From: Streptomyces sp. NBC_01707
GTDB taxonomy: Bacteria; Actinomycetota; Actinomycetes; Streptomycetales; Streptomycetaceae
NCBI RefSeq assembly: GCF_041438805.1
Contig: NZ_CP109190.1
Coordinates: 7,378,001-7,442,000, forward strand
Length of the DNA: 64,000 bases
Direction: 5' to 3'
Shown: positions 52,119-60,977 of the stretch, in pieces
How positions within the stretch are numbered: position 1 is the stretch's first letter
Layout: each line of letters begins with the position of its first letter
The notes under the pieces: model-generated
Databases searched by the model: none
The model's input: the letters and a program-made list of their open reading frames with translations, nothing else
Told to the model about the DNA's origin: nothing
Made by a program: the position numbers and the translations under genes

Positions 52119-53639
52119 GTGGCAGCAGCACCAGTCTGGAGCGTCGACCCCCGCACCGGGAACCCGCGTGAGCAGGTTGCGGTGGAGGCTACAGCGGAGG
52201 AGGTCGACCGTGCGGTCAGGGCGGCACATGCCGTGCGGGACTCGCTGGCCGACCGCACCGTACGCGCCGCCTTCCTGCGTACCGCGGCCGATCTGCTCGC
52301 CGAGGCCGGCGAGCACGTGATCGAGGCCGCCGACGCGGAGACCGCACTCGGCCCGGCCCGGCTCACCGGTGAGCTCGCCCGCACGGCAGCCCAGTTGCGG
52401 GCCTTCGCCGAGGTCGTCGACGAGGGCGCCTTCCTCGACATCCACATCGACCACGCGGACGCCACCCGGACCCCGCCGTGGCCCGACCTGCGCCGCTACA
52501 AGATCCCGCTCGGCGTCGTCGCCGTCTACGCGGCCAGCAACTTCCCGCTCGCCTTCTCCGTACCCGGCGGCGACACCGCCAGCGCCCTGGCGGCCGGCTG
52601 CCCGGTCGTCGTCAAGGCGCACCCCGACCACCCCGCCACCTCCGAGCTGTGCGCGTCCGTGCTGCGCCGGGCCGCCGCCAAGGTCGGCCTGCCCGAGGAC
52701 GTACTGATCCTGGTGCACGGCTTCGAGGCGGGCGTCGAGCTGGTCAAGCACCCGCTCGTGGCCGCCGCCGGCTTCACCGGCTCGATCCGCGGCGGGCGGG
52801 CGCTGTTCGACGCGGCGGCCGCCCGGCCCACCCCGATCCCGTTCCACGGCGAGCTCGGCTCGCTCAACCCCGTCGTCGTCACCGAGGCGGCCGCCGCCGA
52901 GCGCGGCGAGCAGATCGGTGCCGGGCTCGCGGGCTCGATGACCATGGGCGCGGGCCAGTTCTGCACCAAGCCCGGCTTCGTCCTGGCGCCCACGGGCGAG
53001 ACCGGCGACCGGCTGCTGAAGTCGCTGACCGACGCGGTCAGCGACAGCGAGGCCGCGGTGATGCTCGACCACCGGATGCGGGACGCCTTCGTCGCAGGTG
53101 TACGGGCCCGGGCCGAACTCCCGGACGTGGATGCCCCCGTCACCCCTGGTGCGAGCAGCGACCACACCGTCTCCGCCGGCTTCCTGACGGTACCGGCGCA
53201 CCTGCTGGCGACCGAGGGCCCGCACGACGCGCTCCTGGAGGAGTGCTTCGGCCCGGTCACCGTCGTGGCCCGGTACGCCTCCGAGGGCGAGGTCACCGCC
53301 GTCCTGTCCCGGCTCCCCGGCAACCTCACCGCCACTCTCCAGATCGCCGAGGAGGGCGCCGACGCCGACGCCCCCGGACTTCTCGCCGCCCTCACCCCGC
53401 TGGCCGGCCGGGTCCTCGTCAACGGCTGGCCGACGGGTGTCGCGGTCGCCCCCGCCCAGCACCACGGTGGCCCCTACCCGGCCACCACCTCCACCTCCAC
53501 CTCGGTCGGCGCCACCGCGATCGAACGCTGGCTGCGTCCGGTCAGCTACCAGACGACACCGGATGCCCTGCTGCCGCCGGAACTGCGCGAGGACAACCCG
53601 CTGGGTCTGCCGCGCCGGGTGGACGGACGCCGCGCATGA
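52119..53639 (+). CDS. 2-oxoglutarate-semialdehyde dehydrogenase (NADP-type ALDH)
   Basis: The protein has 506 residues from GTG 52119 (MAAAPVWSVDPRTG). The catalytic cysteine is C282 in GAGQFCTKPG, the general-base glutamate E245 in FHGELGSLNP, and the oxyanion asparagine lies in ASNFPLAFS. The VYAASNFPLAFSVPGGDTASALAAGCPVVVKAHP stretch and C-terminal PTGVAVAPAQHHGGPYPATT are typical of KGSADH-type ALDHs of oxidative sugar-acid pathways. It would oxidise the semialdehyde made by KdgD to 2-oxoglutarate. It is divergent from its IclR gene and coupled to a DUF1349 gene. Confidence 0.88.
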   Translation: MAAAPVWSVDPRTGNPREQVAVEATAEEVDRAVRAAHAVRDSLADRTVRAAFLRTAADLLAEAGEHVIEAADAETALGPARLTGELARTAAQLRAFAEVVDEGAFLDIHIDHADATRTPPWPDLRRYKIPLGVVAVYAASNFPLAFSVPGGDTASALAAGCPVVVKAHPDHPATSELCASVLRRAAAKVGLPEDVLILVHGFEAGVELVKHPLVAAAGFTGSIRGGRALFDAAAARPTPIPFHGELGSLNPVVVTEAAAAERGEQIGAGLAGSMTMGAGQFCTKPGFVLAPTGETGDRLLKSLTDAVSDSEAAVMLDHRMRDAFVAGVRARAELPDVDAPVTPGASSDHTVSAGFLTVPAHLLATEGPHDALLEECFGPVTVVARYASEGEVTAVLSRLPGNLTATLQIAEEGADADAPGLLAALTPLAGRVLVNGWPTGVAVAPAQHHGGPYPATTSTSTSVGATAIERWLRPVSYQTTPDALLPPELREDNPLGLPRRVDGRRA

Positions 53640-54247
53640 CACCGAGTCTTCCCGAACTCCCCTTTGAGCTGCGGTCGTTCGGCCCGGATGGGCAGTGGTC
53701 GTACGAGGACGGTGTGCTGACGGGTCGGGCAGGCGCCCGACAGGACCGGTTCGTACCGCCCGGCGGCGACGCCCTCGACCCGGCGAGCGACGCACCGCGC
53801 CTGCTCGGCGTGGCACCGGACGGCGACTTCCAGCTGATCGCCCGGGTGAACGTCGGCTTCGCGGCCGCCTTCGACGCCGGGGTGCTCTACCTGCATGTCG
53901 GGGAACGGGAATGGGCGAAGCTCTGCCTGGAACTCTCCCCGGCCGACCCCACCGTCTGCACGGTCGTCACCCGCGGTCGCTCCGACGACGCCAACGCCTT
54001 TGTCGTGGACGGCGAAAGCTGCTGGCTGCGGCTGAGCCGCAACGGCGGCGCGTTCGCCTTCCATGCCTCGGCCGACGGCGAGAAGTGGACCTTCGTCCGT
54101 GTCTTCGCCCTCGGCGACGCGGAGGGGGCGGCAGCCGCGTCGATCGGCTTCCTCGTCCAGTCGCCGACCGGCGAGGGCTGCGAGGCGTCGTTCGACCGGA
54201 TCGCCTTCCGCCCGACCGGACTCGACGATCTGCGCGACGGCAGCTGA
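53636..54247 (+). CDS. DUF1349 beta-jelly-roll protein
   Basis: The protein has 203 residues from ATG 53636, overlapping the dehydrogenase stop. It shows the concanavalin-like DUF1349 pattern (FQLIARVNVGFAAAFDAGVLYLHVGEREWAKLCLELS, then CWLRLSRNGGAFAFHASADGEKW). These are cytosolic sugar-binding-type domains, often near sugar catabolic genes; no catalytic residues are evident. It is co-transcribed with the dehydrogenase. Confidence 0.87.
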   Translation: MTPSLPELPFELRSFGPDGQWSYEDGVLTGRAGARQDRFVPPGGDALDPASDAPRLLGVAPDGDFQLIARVNVGFAAAFDAGVLYLHVGEREWAKLCLELSPADPTVCTVVTRGRSDDANAFVVDGESCWLRLSRNGGAFAFHASADGEKWTFVRVFALGDAEGAAAASIGFLVQSPTGEGCEASFDRIAFRPTGLDDLRDGS

Positions 54248-54253
54248 GCCGCC

Positions 54254-54296
54254 TCGCGTCCGTGCCCGTCCGTCGAGCGGACGGGCACGGACGCGA
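54254..54296 (+). terminator. Very long perfect terminator
   Basis: The stem has 19 uninterrupted pairs (TCGCGTCCGTGCCCGTCCG with its exact complement) around a 5-base loop, six bases after the DUF1349 stop. It ends the sugar-acid unit. The remaining 170 bases to the next gene hold no visible gene. Confidence 0.9.
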
Positions 54297-54466
54297 CACC
54301 GGACCGGGGCACAGCGCGTGGCAGCGACCGTGACCGGTGCCGCCGCGGCCACCCGGCCGCCGAAGCGACTCCCGCTCGTCGCGTACGACCGAGGCCGTTT
54401 TCCCGGACGGTCGGCCGGGCGGACCGGCGTCGCAACCGCGGGCCGACCCGTCGCGTCCCTCCCCTC

Positions 54467-54937
54467 ATGATCAGAATTGCCACGCCCGCCGATCTCGACG
54501 CCATCGTCCAGCTGCACACCGAGGCCCGCGCCACCTACTACCGGGGCCACCTCCCGGAAGAGGAGTACGCGGGCGCCGCCGAGGTCGGCCGCAGCCGAGG
54601 TGGCTGGTCCCGGGCCATAGACCGCCCGGACGCCACCGTGCTCTGTGCCGAACGGGACGGGACCCTCGTCGGCGTCGCGGCCTTCGCCGTACGCGACGGC
54701 GTCATGCACCTCACCCAGCTCCATGTCTCACCGTCCCACTGGCGTACGGGCATCGGCACCGAACTCCACACCGCCTGTGTCGACGCCTGGCGGCAGGCCG
54801 GAGTGGACAGCACCCAGCTGGAAGTCTTCGTGCACAACACCCGTGCCCAGTCCTTCTACGCCGACCGGGGCTGGACCCCCGACCCCGACCACCCGCGCGC
54901 CGGCACCCATCTGATCCTGCGCCTCACGGTGAGCTGA
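54467..54937 (+). CDS. GNAT-family N-acetyltransferase
   Basis: The protein has 156 residues. IRIATPADLDAIVQLHTEARATYYRGHLPEEE begins the fold, LHVSPSHWRTGIGTELHTACVDAWR is motif A, and LEVFVHNTRAQSFYADRGW motif B. The substrate is unknown. It lacks a clear ribosome binding site, so it may be leaderless. It stands alone before a hairpin. Confidence 0.87.
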   Translation: MIRIATPADLDAIVQLHTEARATYYRGHLPEEEYAGAAEVGRSRGGWSRAIDRPDATVLCAERDGTLVGVAAFAVRDGVMHLTQLHVSPSHWRTGIGTELHTACVDAWRQAGVDSTQLEVFVHNTRAQSFYADRGWTPDPDHPRAGTHLILRLTVS

Positions 54938-54985
54938 CGACCACCGTCCTCGCCGGAGCCTCACCACGCGCCCTTGGGACCGGAG

Positions 54986-55003
54986 TTGGGCCCTGGGGCC
55001 CAA
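54986..55003 (+). terminator. Hairpin before the toxin gene
   Basis: TTGGGCCC and GGGCCCAA are perfect complements (the central CTGG serving as loop), 48 bases after the GNAT stop, followed by the toxin gene. Confidence 0.55.
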
Positions 55004-55080
55004 GACTCCGACCCGCGGTGCCCCTAGCCTGAACGGGCATCACTCTGCTTGTCGGCAGGTCTGGTTGGGGGAGACAAGGC

Positions 55081-57636
55081 ATGTCCGCGATCGGTGGCAT
55101 ACCCGCGTACGGAGGTGACGCTCCGGCGCCGGGTGAGGGGCGACGGGAGCTGCCACGGGCACTCGGAGCGGCCCGCATCCTGCTGCATGTCCTGTTCGGA
55201 GCCACCGTGCTGGGCGGCCTCGGGCTGTTCGGCTCCGCGCTCGCCGCGGACGCGATGGGCGGCGTGGTCATCGGCCTCGCGCTGTACGGGGCCGCGCCCG
55301 GAGTCCTGGGCTGGATGCTCTCGCGACGCGCCTGGACCGGCGGCAGGGGCGTATGGGGCGGCCTGATCGCCGTACAGGTGTGGCTGATCCTCGGCGGCCT
55401 CGCCAACATTGCGAACGGGTCGGTGCACGGCTTCACCCAGGTGTTCCTGCCCGTACTGATCCTGGTGTTCCTCACCCGGACGCAGAGCCGCGAGTGGTTC
55501 CGGCTGCCGCCGCGGGCCCGGGAGGACAAACCCGAGTTCTCGTTCTCCCACATGATCACCTGGCGGCGGGACCGGGGGCAGACGGCTCTGGAGTACCTGG
55601 GCCTGGTCCTGATCGTCGTGGCGCTCATCGGCGCGCTGGTGCTGAGCGGAGTCGGCGGCCAGATCACGGACCGCCTCCAGGCGGCGATCTGTTCGCTCAC
55701 GGGCACGTCGTGCGAGGTGACGGGCACCGGCAGCGACACGGTCGGGGCCGGTAGGACCGCGGGCGGTACGGACGGGGGTGGTTCGGACGCGGGCGGCAGC
55801 GCCGTCGCCGGGGGTTCGGACTCGGGCGGCGCCGACAACGGCGGCACGGTCGCCGGCGGCACGGGTGCGAACGGCACCGGCGGCGCGGGTGGTGCGAACG
55901 GGACCGGCGGCGCAGGTGGTGCGAACGGCACCGGCGGCGCAGGTGGTGCGAACGGCACCGGCGCGGGTGGTGCGAACGGTAGTGGTGGCTCCGGCGGCGG
56001 TGGTGCGAACGGCGCCGGTGGCTCCACCGCCGGGACAGCGAACGGCGGCTCCACCGCCGGGACGGCGAACGGGGGCGCCGACGGAGGCTCCACCACCGGA
56101 TCCGGCGGCGGCACCGGCGGACCCGACGGTCCGGGCACCGACACCTACCCCGAGACCAGCACCGAGCCCGAGGCCACGTACGACACCCCCGTCTCGGACG
56201 CCGACTCCGACGACTCCGACGACTCCGGGAGCGACGGGGACAAGAAGGAGGACTGCGGCGGCTGGGGCTTCTTCGGCTGTGCATGGGACCGCACCACCCA
56301 GGTCGTCAAGGGCCTCGCCGTCGACGGTGTCTGGGGTGATGTCACCGGCATCATCGACCTGTTCAAGCCCGAGACCTGGTCCGGCCTGGCCGACTACGGC
56401 AAGCAGCTGGGCAGCACGTGGACGCAGGACTCCAAGGACGCCGGGAGCAAATGGGACAAGGGCGACTACTTCGGTGCGCTCGGCGACTGGGGCAAGGCCT
56501 CGCTCAACACCGTCGTGAAGGTCGGCGACGACATGTTCGTCGGCGACGAGGTACGGGACCGCTGGAACAACGGAGAGAAGACGCGGGCCGTCACCGACGT
56601 CGTCTGGAACATCGGATCGCTCTTCATCCCCGGCTACGACGTGGCGAAGGTCGTCGGTAAGGCCAGCAAGCTCGGCAAGCTCGGCAAGGTCGCCGCGAAG
56701 GTGGCCGAAGCAGCCGAGAACGCCGGGAACGCCGCGCGTCGCGCCCGTAAGGCCGCTGAAGTCGGAGACATCGACGGTGTCCGCAAGGCGGCCAAGGAGG
56801 CCGACGAGGCGGCGGACGAAGCAGAGGATGCGGCGCGCAAGACAGGCTGCAGCATCGCCCTCGGCCCCCGGGTGCGATACGGCGGCCACGGTGGGATCTC
56901 CGGGTCCGGAACCGGGGTGCTCGCCGCTGGGCCCCCGAACCATGTGATCCTCGCCGACGACGGCTGCGACAAGGCGGCCGAGGCCAAGGCGAAGGAGGCC
57001 CGGGAGCAGGAGCGGGCGGCCTGGACGGACAAGAAGCGCGCCGAGGAGAAGGATCGCGCGGCCAAGGCGCTGGCGGACAAGAAGCCGTATCCCGATCCCA
57101 AGCGCAACGACACTTCCGACCCGCGCAACTACAACCCGCCGGACTGGGCCGACGATCTCAAGGACCCGGAACTGGGATCCGCGGACCTCGGCGACGGCTA
57201 CTGGGCGAGTCGCGATCGCAACCCTCCGCCCAACTGGGAGAACGAGTCCTGGCTTCGTTACCAGGAACAGATCACCGGCACCAAGCGCGGCAAGGAGTAC
57301 GTCGTCGCGCACCCCGACGAGGGCGTGCCGCAGGTGGAGTACGACGGCTGGGACTCCGGTCGGCAGACGTTCCTGGAGGCCAAGAACGGTTACGAGAGCT
57401 ACCTCTCCAAGAGCGACAAGAGCACGCTCACCGATTCCGGCAAGCAGAAATTCGTCGACGAGGCTCAGCGCCAGATCGACGCGTCCGGCGGCCGTGCTGT
57501 CGAATGGCACTTCTCCAACCCGGATGTGGCCAAGGCCGCCCGCAAGGCGTTCCGGGAGAAGGGTCTGCGGGTCAAGGTCGTCTACACCGTGCAGAAGACG
57601 GGGGACAGCACCAGGAAACCGGGGGCTTTCGACTAG
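55081..57636 (+). CDS. Polymorphic toxin: pilin-like N-terminus, Gly repeat, Tox-REase-5-like C-terminus
   Basis: The protein has 851 residues. Residues 30-135 hold three or four membrane segments. Residues 163-205 (RDRGQTALEYLGLVLIVV and onward) look like a Flp/TadE-type pilin prepilin region with Glu after the Thr-Ala-Leu. Residues about 212-360 are a Gly/Ala/Asn/Thr low-complexity tract with 9-residue repeats. An Asp/Ser-rich stretch and an Ala/Lys helical region (about 535-590) follow. The C-terminus (about 720-851) has WLRYQEQITGTKRGKEY, VEYDGWDSGRQTFLEAKNGY: the D and E-x-K of a restriction-endonuclease-fold nuclease (Tox-REase-5). It would be exported and act as a contact-dependent nuclease; two genes after it are immunity candidates. 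Confidence 0.82.
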   Translation: MSAIGGIPAYGGDAPAPGEGRRELPRALGAARILLHVLFGATVLGGLGLFGSALAADAMGGVVIGLALYGAAPGVLGWMLSRRAWTGGRGVWGGLIAVQVWLILGGLANIANGSVHGFTQVFLPVLILVFLTRTQSREWFRLPPRAREDKPEFSFSHMITWRRDRGQTALEYLGLVLIVVALIGALVLSGVGGQITDRLQAAICSLTGTSCEVTGTGSDTVGAGRTAGGTDGGGSDAGGSAVAGGSDSGGADNGGTVAGGTGANGTGGAGGANGTGGAGGANGTGGAGGANGTGAGGANGSGGSGGGGANGAGGSTAGTANGGSTAGTANGGADGGSTTGSGGGTGGPDGPGTDTYPETSTEPEATYDTPVSDADSDDSDDSGSDGDKKEDCGGWGFFGCAWDRTTQVVKGLAVDGVWGDVTGIIDLFKPETWSGLADYGKQLGSTWTQDSKDAGSKWDKGDYFGALGDWGKASLNTVVKVGDDMFVGDEVRDRWNNGEKTRAVTDVVWNIGSLFIPGYDVAKVVGKASKLGKLGKVAAKVAEAAENAGNAARRARKAAEVGDIDGVRKAAKEADEAADEAEDAARKTGCSIALGPRVRYGGHGGISGSGTGVLAAGPPNHVILADDGCDKAAEAKAKEAREQERAAWTDKKRAEEKDRAAKALADKKPYPDPKRNDTSDPRNYNPPDWADDLKDPELGSADLGDGYWASRDRNPPPNWENESWLRYQEQITGTKRGKEYVVAHPDEGVPQVEYDGWDSGRQTFLEAKNGYESYLSKSDKSTLTDSGKQKFVDEAQRQIDASGGRAVEWHFSNPDVAKAARKAFREKGLRVKVVYTVQKTGDSTRKPGAFD
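55864..55968 (+). repeat. Tandem 27-bp coding repeats (GANGTGGAG)
   Basis: Three complete 27-base units (55864-55890, 55891-55917, 55918-55944), differing at only a few bases, are followed by a 24-base unit that has lost one codon and a degenerate fifth start. They encode the Gly-rich spacer of the toxin. Such tracts easily gain or lose units by slippage, so the spacer length may differ between strains. Confidence 0.9.
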
Positions 57637-57692
57637 CGTGGACGGGGTGCTTGCTCGGGCCGGACCAGGGGACGGCAGATTTTGGAGGCAAC

Positions 57693-58415
57693 ATGCGACG
57701 TGTGGTGCGGGGCTTCTGGGGGCCCCGGGTGGAGCCGGCCGAGGCGCTGGCCCGACGGTGGAAGCTGACCCTGGACCAGCTCACCGGGCTTCTTCCGGCC
57801 GGCGGCTCCGGTGCGGTTGCCGCTGACGTGCGGACGTGGCGGCAGATCCGCTCGTCCGGGCCCGCCACCGATCTCCTGCAGGACGAGGAGTCCCTTCTCA
57901 CCGCCCTGCACGCGGCTCAGGAAGCCGACGGCTGGTCGGCCCGTATCGGCTACGGACTGCAACTCGTCCTCGCGGCCGAGCCGGACTGGAAGGTCGAGGT
58001 CAGTGGGACCGGCGGCGGTACTTCGGAGTTCCTCCTCCAGTCGGTGGTGATCGGCATCAAATCGCCGGACAGCGCCGAGATCCCTGACGCCGAACTCCTC
58101 ACCGCTGTCGCCGAGGTGTGGGAGCCGGACTTCGGTGATGTCACCGATGACGACGTGCTCGACGCCCTGGAGGACGACGGTGGCTTCGCTGTCGGTGAGC
58201 CCTCCATCGGTTGGATCGGCTATCTCTCCCCAGGGCGGGCGGCTCTGCTGCCGGACGGCGTGGCGGCCGCCCGCAAGGAGCTGCGCGGTGGAGGCGTACT
58301 CCTCGACATCGCTCCACGTGGCGACGCGAAGGACGTGCTCCGGGCCTACCTGCAGCTGCGGGACGCGGGTGTGCTGCAGCCGCTGCCCAGCCCGATGGAG
58401 CGGGCCGCGCTGTGA
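57693..58415 (+). CDS. Imm52-like immunity protein
   Basis: The protein has 240 residues from ATG 57693 with TTGGAGG. It begins MRRVVRGFWGPRVEPAEALARRWKLTLDQL and has VEVSGTGGGTSEFLLQSVVIGI and PSIGWIGYLSPGRAALLPDGV blocks resembling Imm52, an immunity family paired with Tox-REase-5 toxins. It lies 57 bases after the toxin and is coupled to the next gene. Position and pairing make it the probable antidote. The family match is from memory of patterns, not a search. Confidence 0.72.
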   Translation: MRRVVRGFWGPRVEPAEALARRWKLTLDQLTGLLPAGGSGAVAADVRTWRQIRSSGPATDLLQDEESLLTALHAAQEADGWSARIGYGLQLVLAAEPDWKVEVSGTGGGTSEFLLQSVVIGIKSPDSAEIPDAELLTAVAEVWEPDFGDVTDDDVLDALEDDGGFAVGEPSIGWIGYLSPGRAALLPDGVAAARKELRGGGVLLDIAPRGDAKDVLRAYLQLRDAGVLQPLPSPMERAAL

Positions 58416-58939
58416 CGGCCCGGATGGGCGAGGCGTTCGATATCGATCGCGCGCTGTCCGACATCGAGGCGCTTCTCGCCGGGCCCGTACCCGTGGCCGG
58501 CCCGACGGACAGCGAGGGCGACCCGGCCACGGGGGAGTGGACCACGACCTCGGGCGAGGGCTTCCGGATCCTTCCGCTCTGGGAGAGTGACAGCCTCGTC
58601 GGCGTGTACGCGCCCGAGTGGAATGACGTGGAGGAAGCCGCCCGCGGGCATCTGGACGACCTCGTGGCGGAATTGGACCGTCGGTGGGGTGCGCACCGGA
58701 AGGTGGGCATGCGGGTGCCGATCTTCCGGAAGATCGCGGACGAGCCCATGCCGCCGCTCTTCCAGGCGCTCTGCGACCAGGACTGCCGCGGTGACCTGTC
58801 GGTGTGGGGGCCGGTGGCCGCCGGCCCCGGCGCCGCGGTCGTGTGGGTCGCGGCCTCCGTCAACCAGTGCGACGGCGACGCCCCGATGATCATCGTGGCC
58901 CTCGTCAGTGACCGCCCGATCGTCGAGCTGGAGGAGTAG
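58412..58939 (+). CDS. Second candidate immunity protein (unknown family)
   Basis: The protein has 175 residues from GTG 58412 (overlapping the preceding stop); ATG 58424 is an alternative. It begins TARMGEAFDIDRALSDIEALLAGP, with ESDSLVGVYAPEWNDVEEAARGHLDDLVAELDRRWGAHRKVGMRVPIF as its core. It is small, acidic and signal-less, and stands in operon with the toxin and first immunity gene. Many toxin loci carry several immunity genes against related toxins. I do not recognise its family. Confidence 0.65.
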   Translation: MTARMGEAFDIDRALSDIEALLAGPVPVAGPTDSEGDPATGEWTTTSGEGFRILPLWESDSLVGVYAPEWNDVEEAARGHLDDLVAELDRRWGAHRKVGMRVPIFRKIADEPMPPLFQALCDQDCRGDLSVWGPVAAGPGAAVVWVAASVNQCDGDAPMIIVALVSDRPIVELEE

Positions 58940-59082
58940 GGCCTCTCGGTCCGGTCGGGAATGACAGGGTCCGGGCGCGTGTTCACGCAGGAGCGGAGGG
59001 TGCCTCCGTGCTGCCCTCGCAGACCTGCGCCCAGGGCGGCCGCACGATCCATCTGTACAACAGCCTGGAGAGAAGAAGAGTC

Positions 59083-59802
59083 ATGCGCGTCGAGATCTGG
59101 AGCGACATCGCCTGCCCCTGGTGCTACATCGGCAAGGCCCGCTTCGAGAAGGGCCTGGCGGGGTTCGCCCATCGCGACGAGGTCGAGGTCGTGCACCGGT
59201 CCTTCGAGCTCGACCCGGGCCGCGCCAAGGGCGACACCGCCCAGGTGATCGACATGCTGGCGCAGAAGTACGGGCGTACCCGTGAGGAAGCCCGGTCCAT
59301 GGAGGCGAACGTCGCGGCCAACGCGCAGGCCGAAGGGCTCGGCTACCGGACCGAGGGACGCGACCACGGAAACACGTTCGACATCCACCGGCTGCTCCAC
59401 CTCGCCAGGGCCCGCGGACGCCAGGACGAGCTGCTGACGCTCGCCTACCGGGCGAACTTCGCCGAGGAGCGCTCCGTCTTCGACGCCGAGGTGCTGGTCG
59501 AGCTGGCCATCGAGGCCGGGCTCGACGGCGACGAGGCGCGGGCCGTGCTCGCCGACCCGGAGGCGTACGCGGCCGAGGTGCGGGCCGACGAGCAGGAGGC
59601 GGCCGAGCTGGGCGCCAACGCCGTACCGTTCTTCGTCCTCGACCGGCGGTACGGGATCTCCGGCGGCCAGCCCGCCGAGGTCTTCGCGCAGGCGCTGGAG
59701 CAGGCGTGGAAGGACCGTCCGCTGACCACGATCGGCTCGGACGGAGCGGCCTGCGACGCCGACGGGGCCTGCGAGGTTCCGCAGGCCGGCGGCCAGGGCT
59801 GA
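59083..59802 (+). CDS. DsbA-family oxidoreductase (FrnE-like)
   Basis: The protein has 239 residues from ATG 59083 (MRVEIWSDIACPWCYIG). The redox motif is C11-P-W-C14. The helical insertion (HGNTFDIHRLLHLARARGRQDELL) and the C-terminal GANAVPFFVLDRRYGISGGQP with the cis-proline (VPFF) are typical of the cytosolic FrnE/DsbA group. It reduces or isomerises disulfides, with roles in stress response or polyketide chemistry reported for relatives. There is no signal peptide. Confidence 0.92.
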   Translation: MRVEIWSDIACPWCYIGKARFEKGLAGFAHRDEVEVVHRSFELDPGRAKGDTAQVIDMLAQKYGRTREEARSMEANVAANAQAEGLGYRTEGRDHGNTFDIHRLLHLARARGRQDELLTLAYRANFAEERSVFDAEVLVELAIEAGLDGDEARAVLADPEAYAAEVRADEQEAAELGANAVPFFVLDRRYGISGGQPAEVFAQALEQAWKDRPLTTIGSDGAACDADGACEVPQAGGQG

Positions 59803-59840
59803 CCCTGAGCCGGCCTGGCCGGCCGCTGAACCGCATCGAT

Positions 59841-59895
59841 AAGCATTGCTTGGGGTTACCCCTCAACTCTTCGTGATTGACGATGAGTTGAGGGG
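59841..59895 (+). promoter_or_regulatory. Three adjoining palindromes before the aminotransferase gene
   Basis: AAGCATTGCTT (59841-59851), GGGGTTACCCC (59852-59862) and a large inverted repeat CCCCTCAACTC/GAGTTGAGGGG (59859-59869 and 59885-59895) adjoin. The large repeat has 11 perfect pairs around a 15-base centre and ends 16 bases before the ATG. It may be operator DNA or a 5' leader hairpin. Confidence 0.6.
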
Positions 59896-59911
59896 CGTTC
59901 AGGCTGGACGC

Positions 59912-60973
59912 ATGGAGATCTCCTCGCTCACCCAGGCCGTAGCCGCCGAGTTTGCGCCCAAGTCCACGTATCTCAACACCTCCAGCTGCGGGCTGCTGCC
60001 CCGCCGAACCGTCGAGGCGGTGAAGACGCTCGCCGACGAGAACGCCGCGGGCACCGGTGCGGGCGCAGGCAGCTTCGACGCCGTGGACGCCGCACGGACC
60101 CGGTTCGCCGGGCTCGTCGGTGTCGATCCCGACCGGGTCGCCACCGGCAGCTCGGTCGCCGTCCATGTCGGACTGATCGCGGCGTCGCTGAAGCCCGGTG
60201 ACGAAGTGCTGGTGCCCGAGGGGGAGTTCAGCTCGGTCGTCGGACCCCTCTCGGTCCGTGGGGATCTGCGGATGCGGTACGCCCCGCTGGACGGCATGGC
60301 CGAGGCGGTGCGGCCCACGACCGCACTGGTCGCCCTCTCCTCCGTACAGTCCGCCGACGGCCGGATCGCCGACCTCGACGCGGTTCGCGCGGCGGCCGCC
60401 GCGCACGGCGCCCGGGTCCTCCTCGACGCCACCCAGTCCGCAGGCTGGCTGCCGCTGGACGCCGGAGCGTACGACTACACGGTCACGGGCGGCTTCAAGT
60501 TCCTGCTCTGCCCGCGCGGTACGTCGTTCCTCACGGTCACCGAGGAGGCGCAGGAGACCCTGTCGCCGCTGTACGCGAGCTGGGTGGCCGGCGAGGACCG
60601 CTGGAACAGCACGTACGGACCCGTCGGCCGGCTCGCCGCCACCGCGCGCCGCTTCGACGAGGCGCCCGCCTTCCTCGCGTATCACGGTGCCGAGCGCTCC
60701 CTCGCGCTGATGGCCGAGATCGGCATCGACACCGTGCACGCCCACAACACCGCGCTCGCCGCCCGGTTCCGTAGCGCGCTGGCCGGTATCGGCCACGAGC
60801 CGGTGCCCGGCCGGTCCGCGGTGGTCGCCGTGCCGGGACTGGGAAGCCACGAGTCGGCGCTGGCCCGTGCCGGTATCGCGGTGTCGGTCCGGGCCGGGAA
60901 TCTGCGGGCGGCCTTCCATCTCTACAACACGCAGGCCGATGTGGACCACGCGCTGGAGGTGCTCGCGGGCTGA
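59912..60973 (+). CDS. Class-V aminotransferase-fold PLP enzyme
   Basis: The protein has 353 residues from ATG 59912 ([14 protein letters not shown]). The PLP lysine is K196 in [13 protein letters not shown], aspartate that contacts the pyridine is in [15 protein letters not shown], and [12 protein letters not shown] is the N-terminal substrate loop. It is related to cysteine desulfurase/isopenicillin-N-epimerase-like enzymes, but lacks the desulfurase active-site cysteine loop. The substrate is unknown. It is convergent with the MarR gene, four bases apart. Confidence 0.85.
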   Translation: MEISSLTQAVAAEFAPKSTYLNTSSCGLLPRRTVEAVKTLADENAAGTGAGAGSFDAVDAARTRFAGLVGVDPDRVATGSSVAVHVGLIAASLKPGDEVLVPEGEFSSVVGPLSVRGDLRMRYAPLDGMAEAVRPTTALVALSSVQSADGRIADLDAVRAAAAAHGARVLLDATQSAGWLPLDAGAYDYTVTGGFKFLLCPRGTSFLTVTEEAQETLSPLYASWVAGEDRWNSTYGPVGRLAATARRFDEAPAFLAYHGAERSLALMAEIGIDTVHAHNTALAARFRSALAGIGHEPVPGRSAVVAVPGLGSHESALARAGIAVSVRAGNLRAAFHLYNTQADVDHALEVLAG

Positions 60974-60977
60974 CCGG

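Noticed and set aside
51453..53816. Minus-strand frame of nearly 790 codons over the dehydrogenase
   Set aside because: It runs antisense to a complete aldehyde dehydrogenase and out of frame through the IclR gene, with no recognisable motif.
55864..55968. CRISPR-like array
   Set aside because: The units are contiguous 27-base coding repeats without unique spacers, in frame inside the toxin gene.
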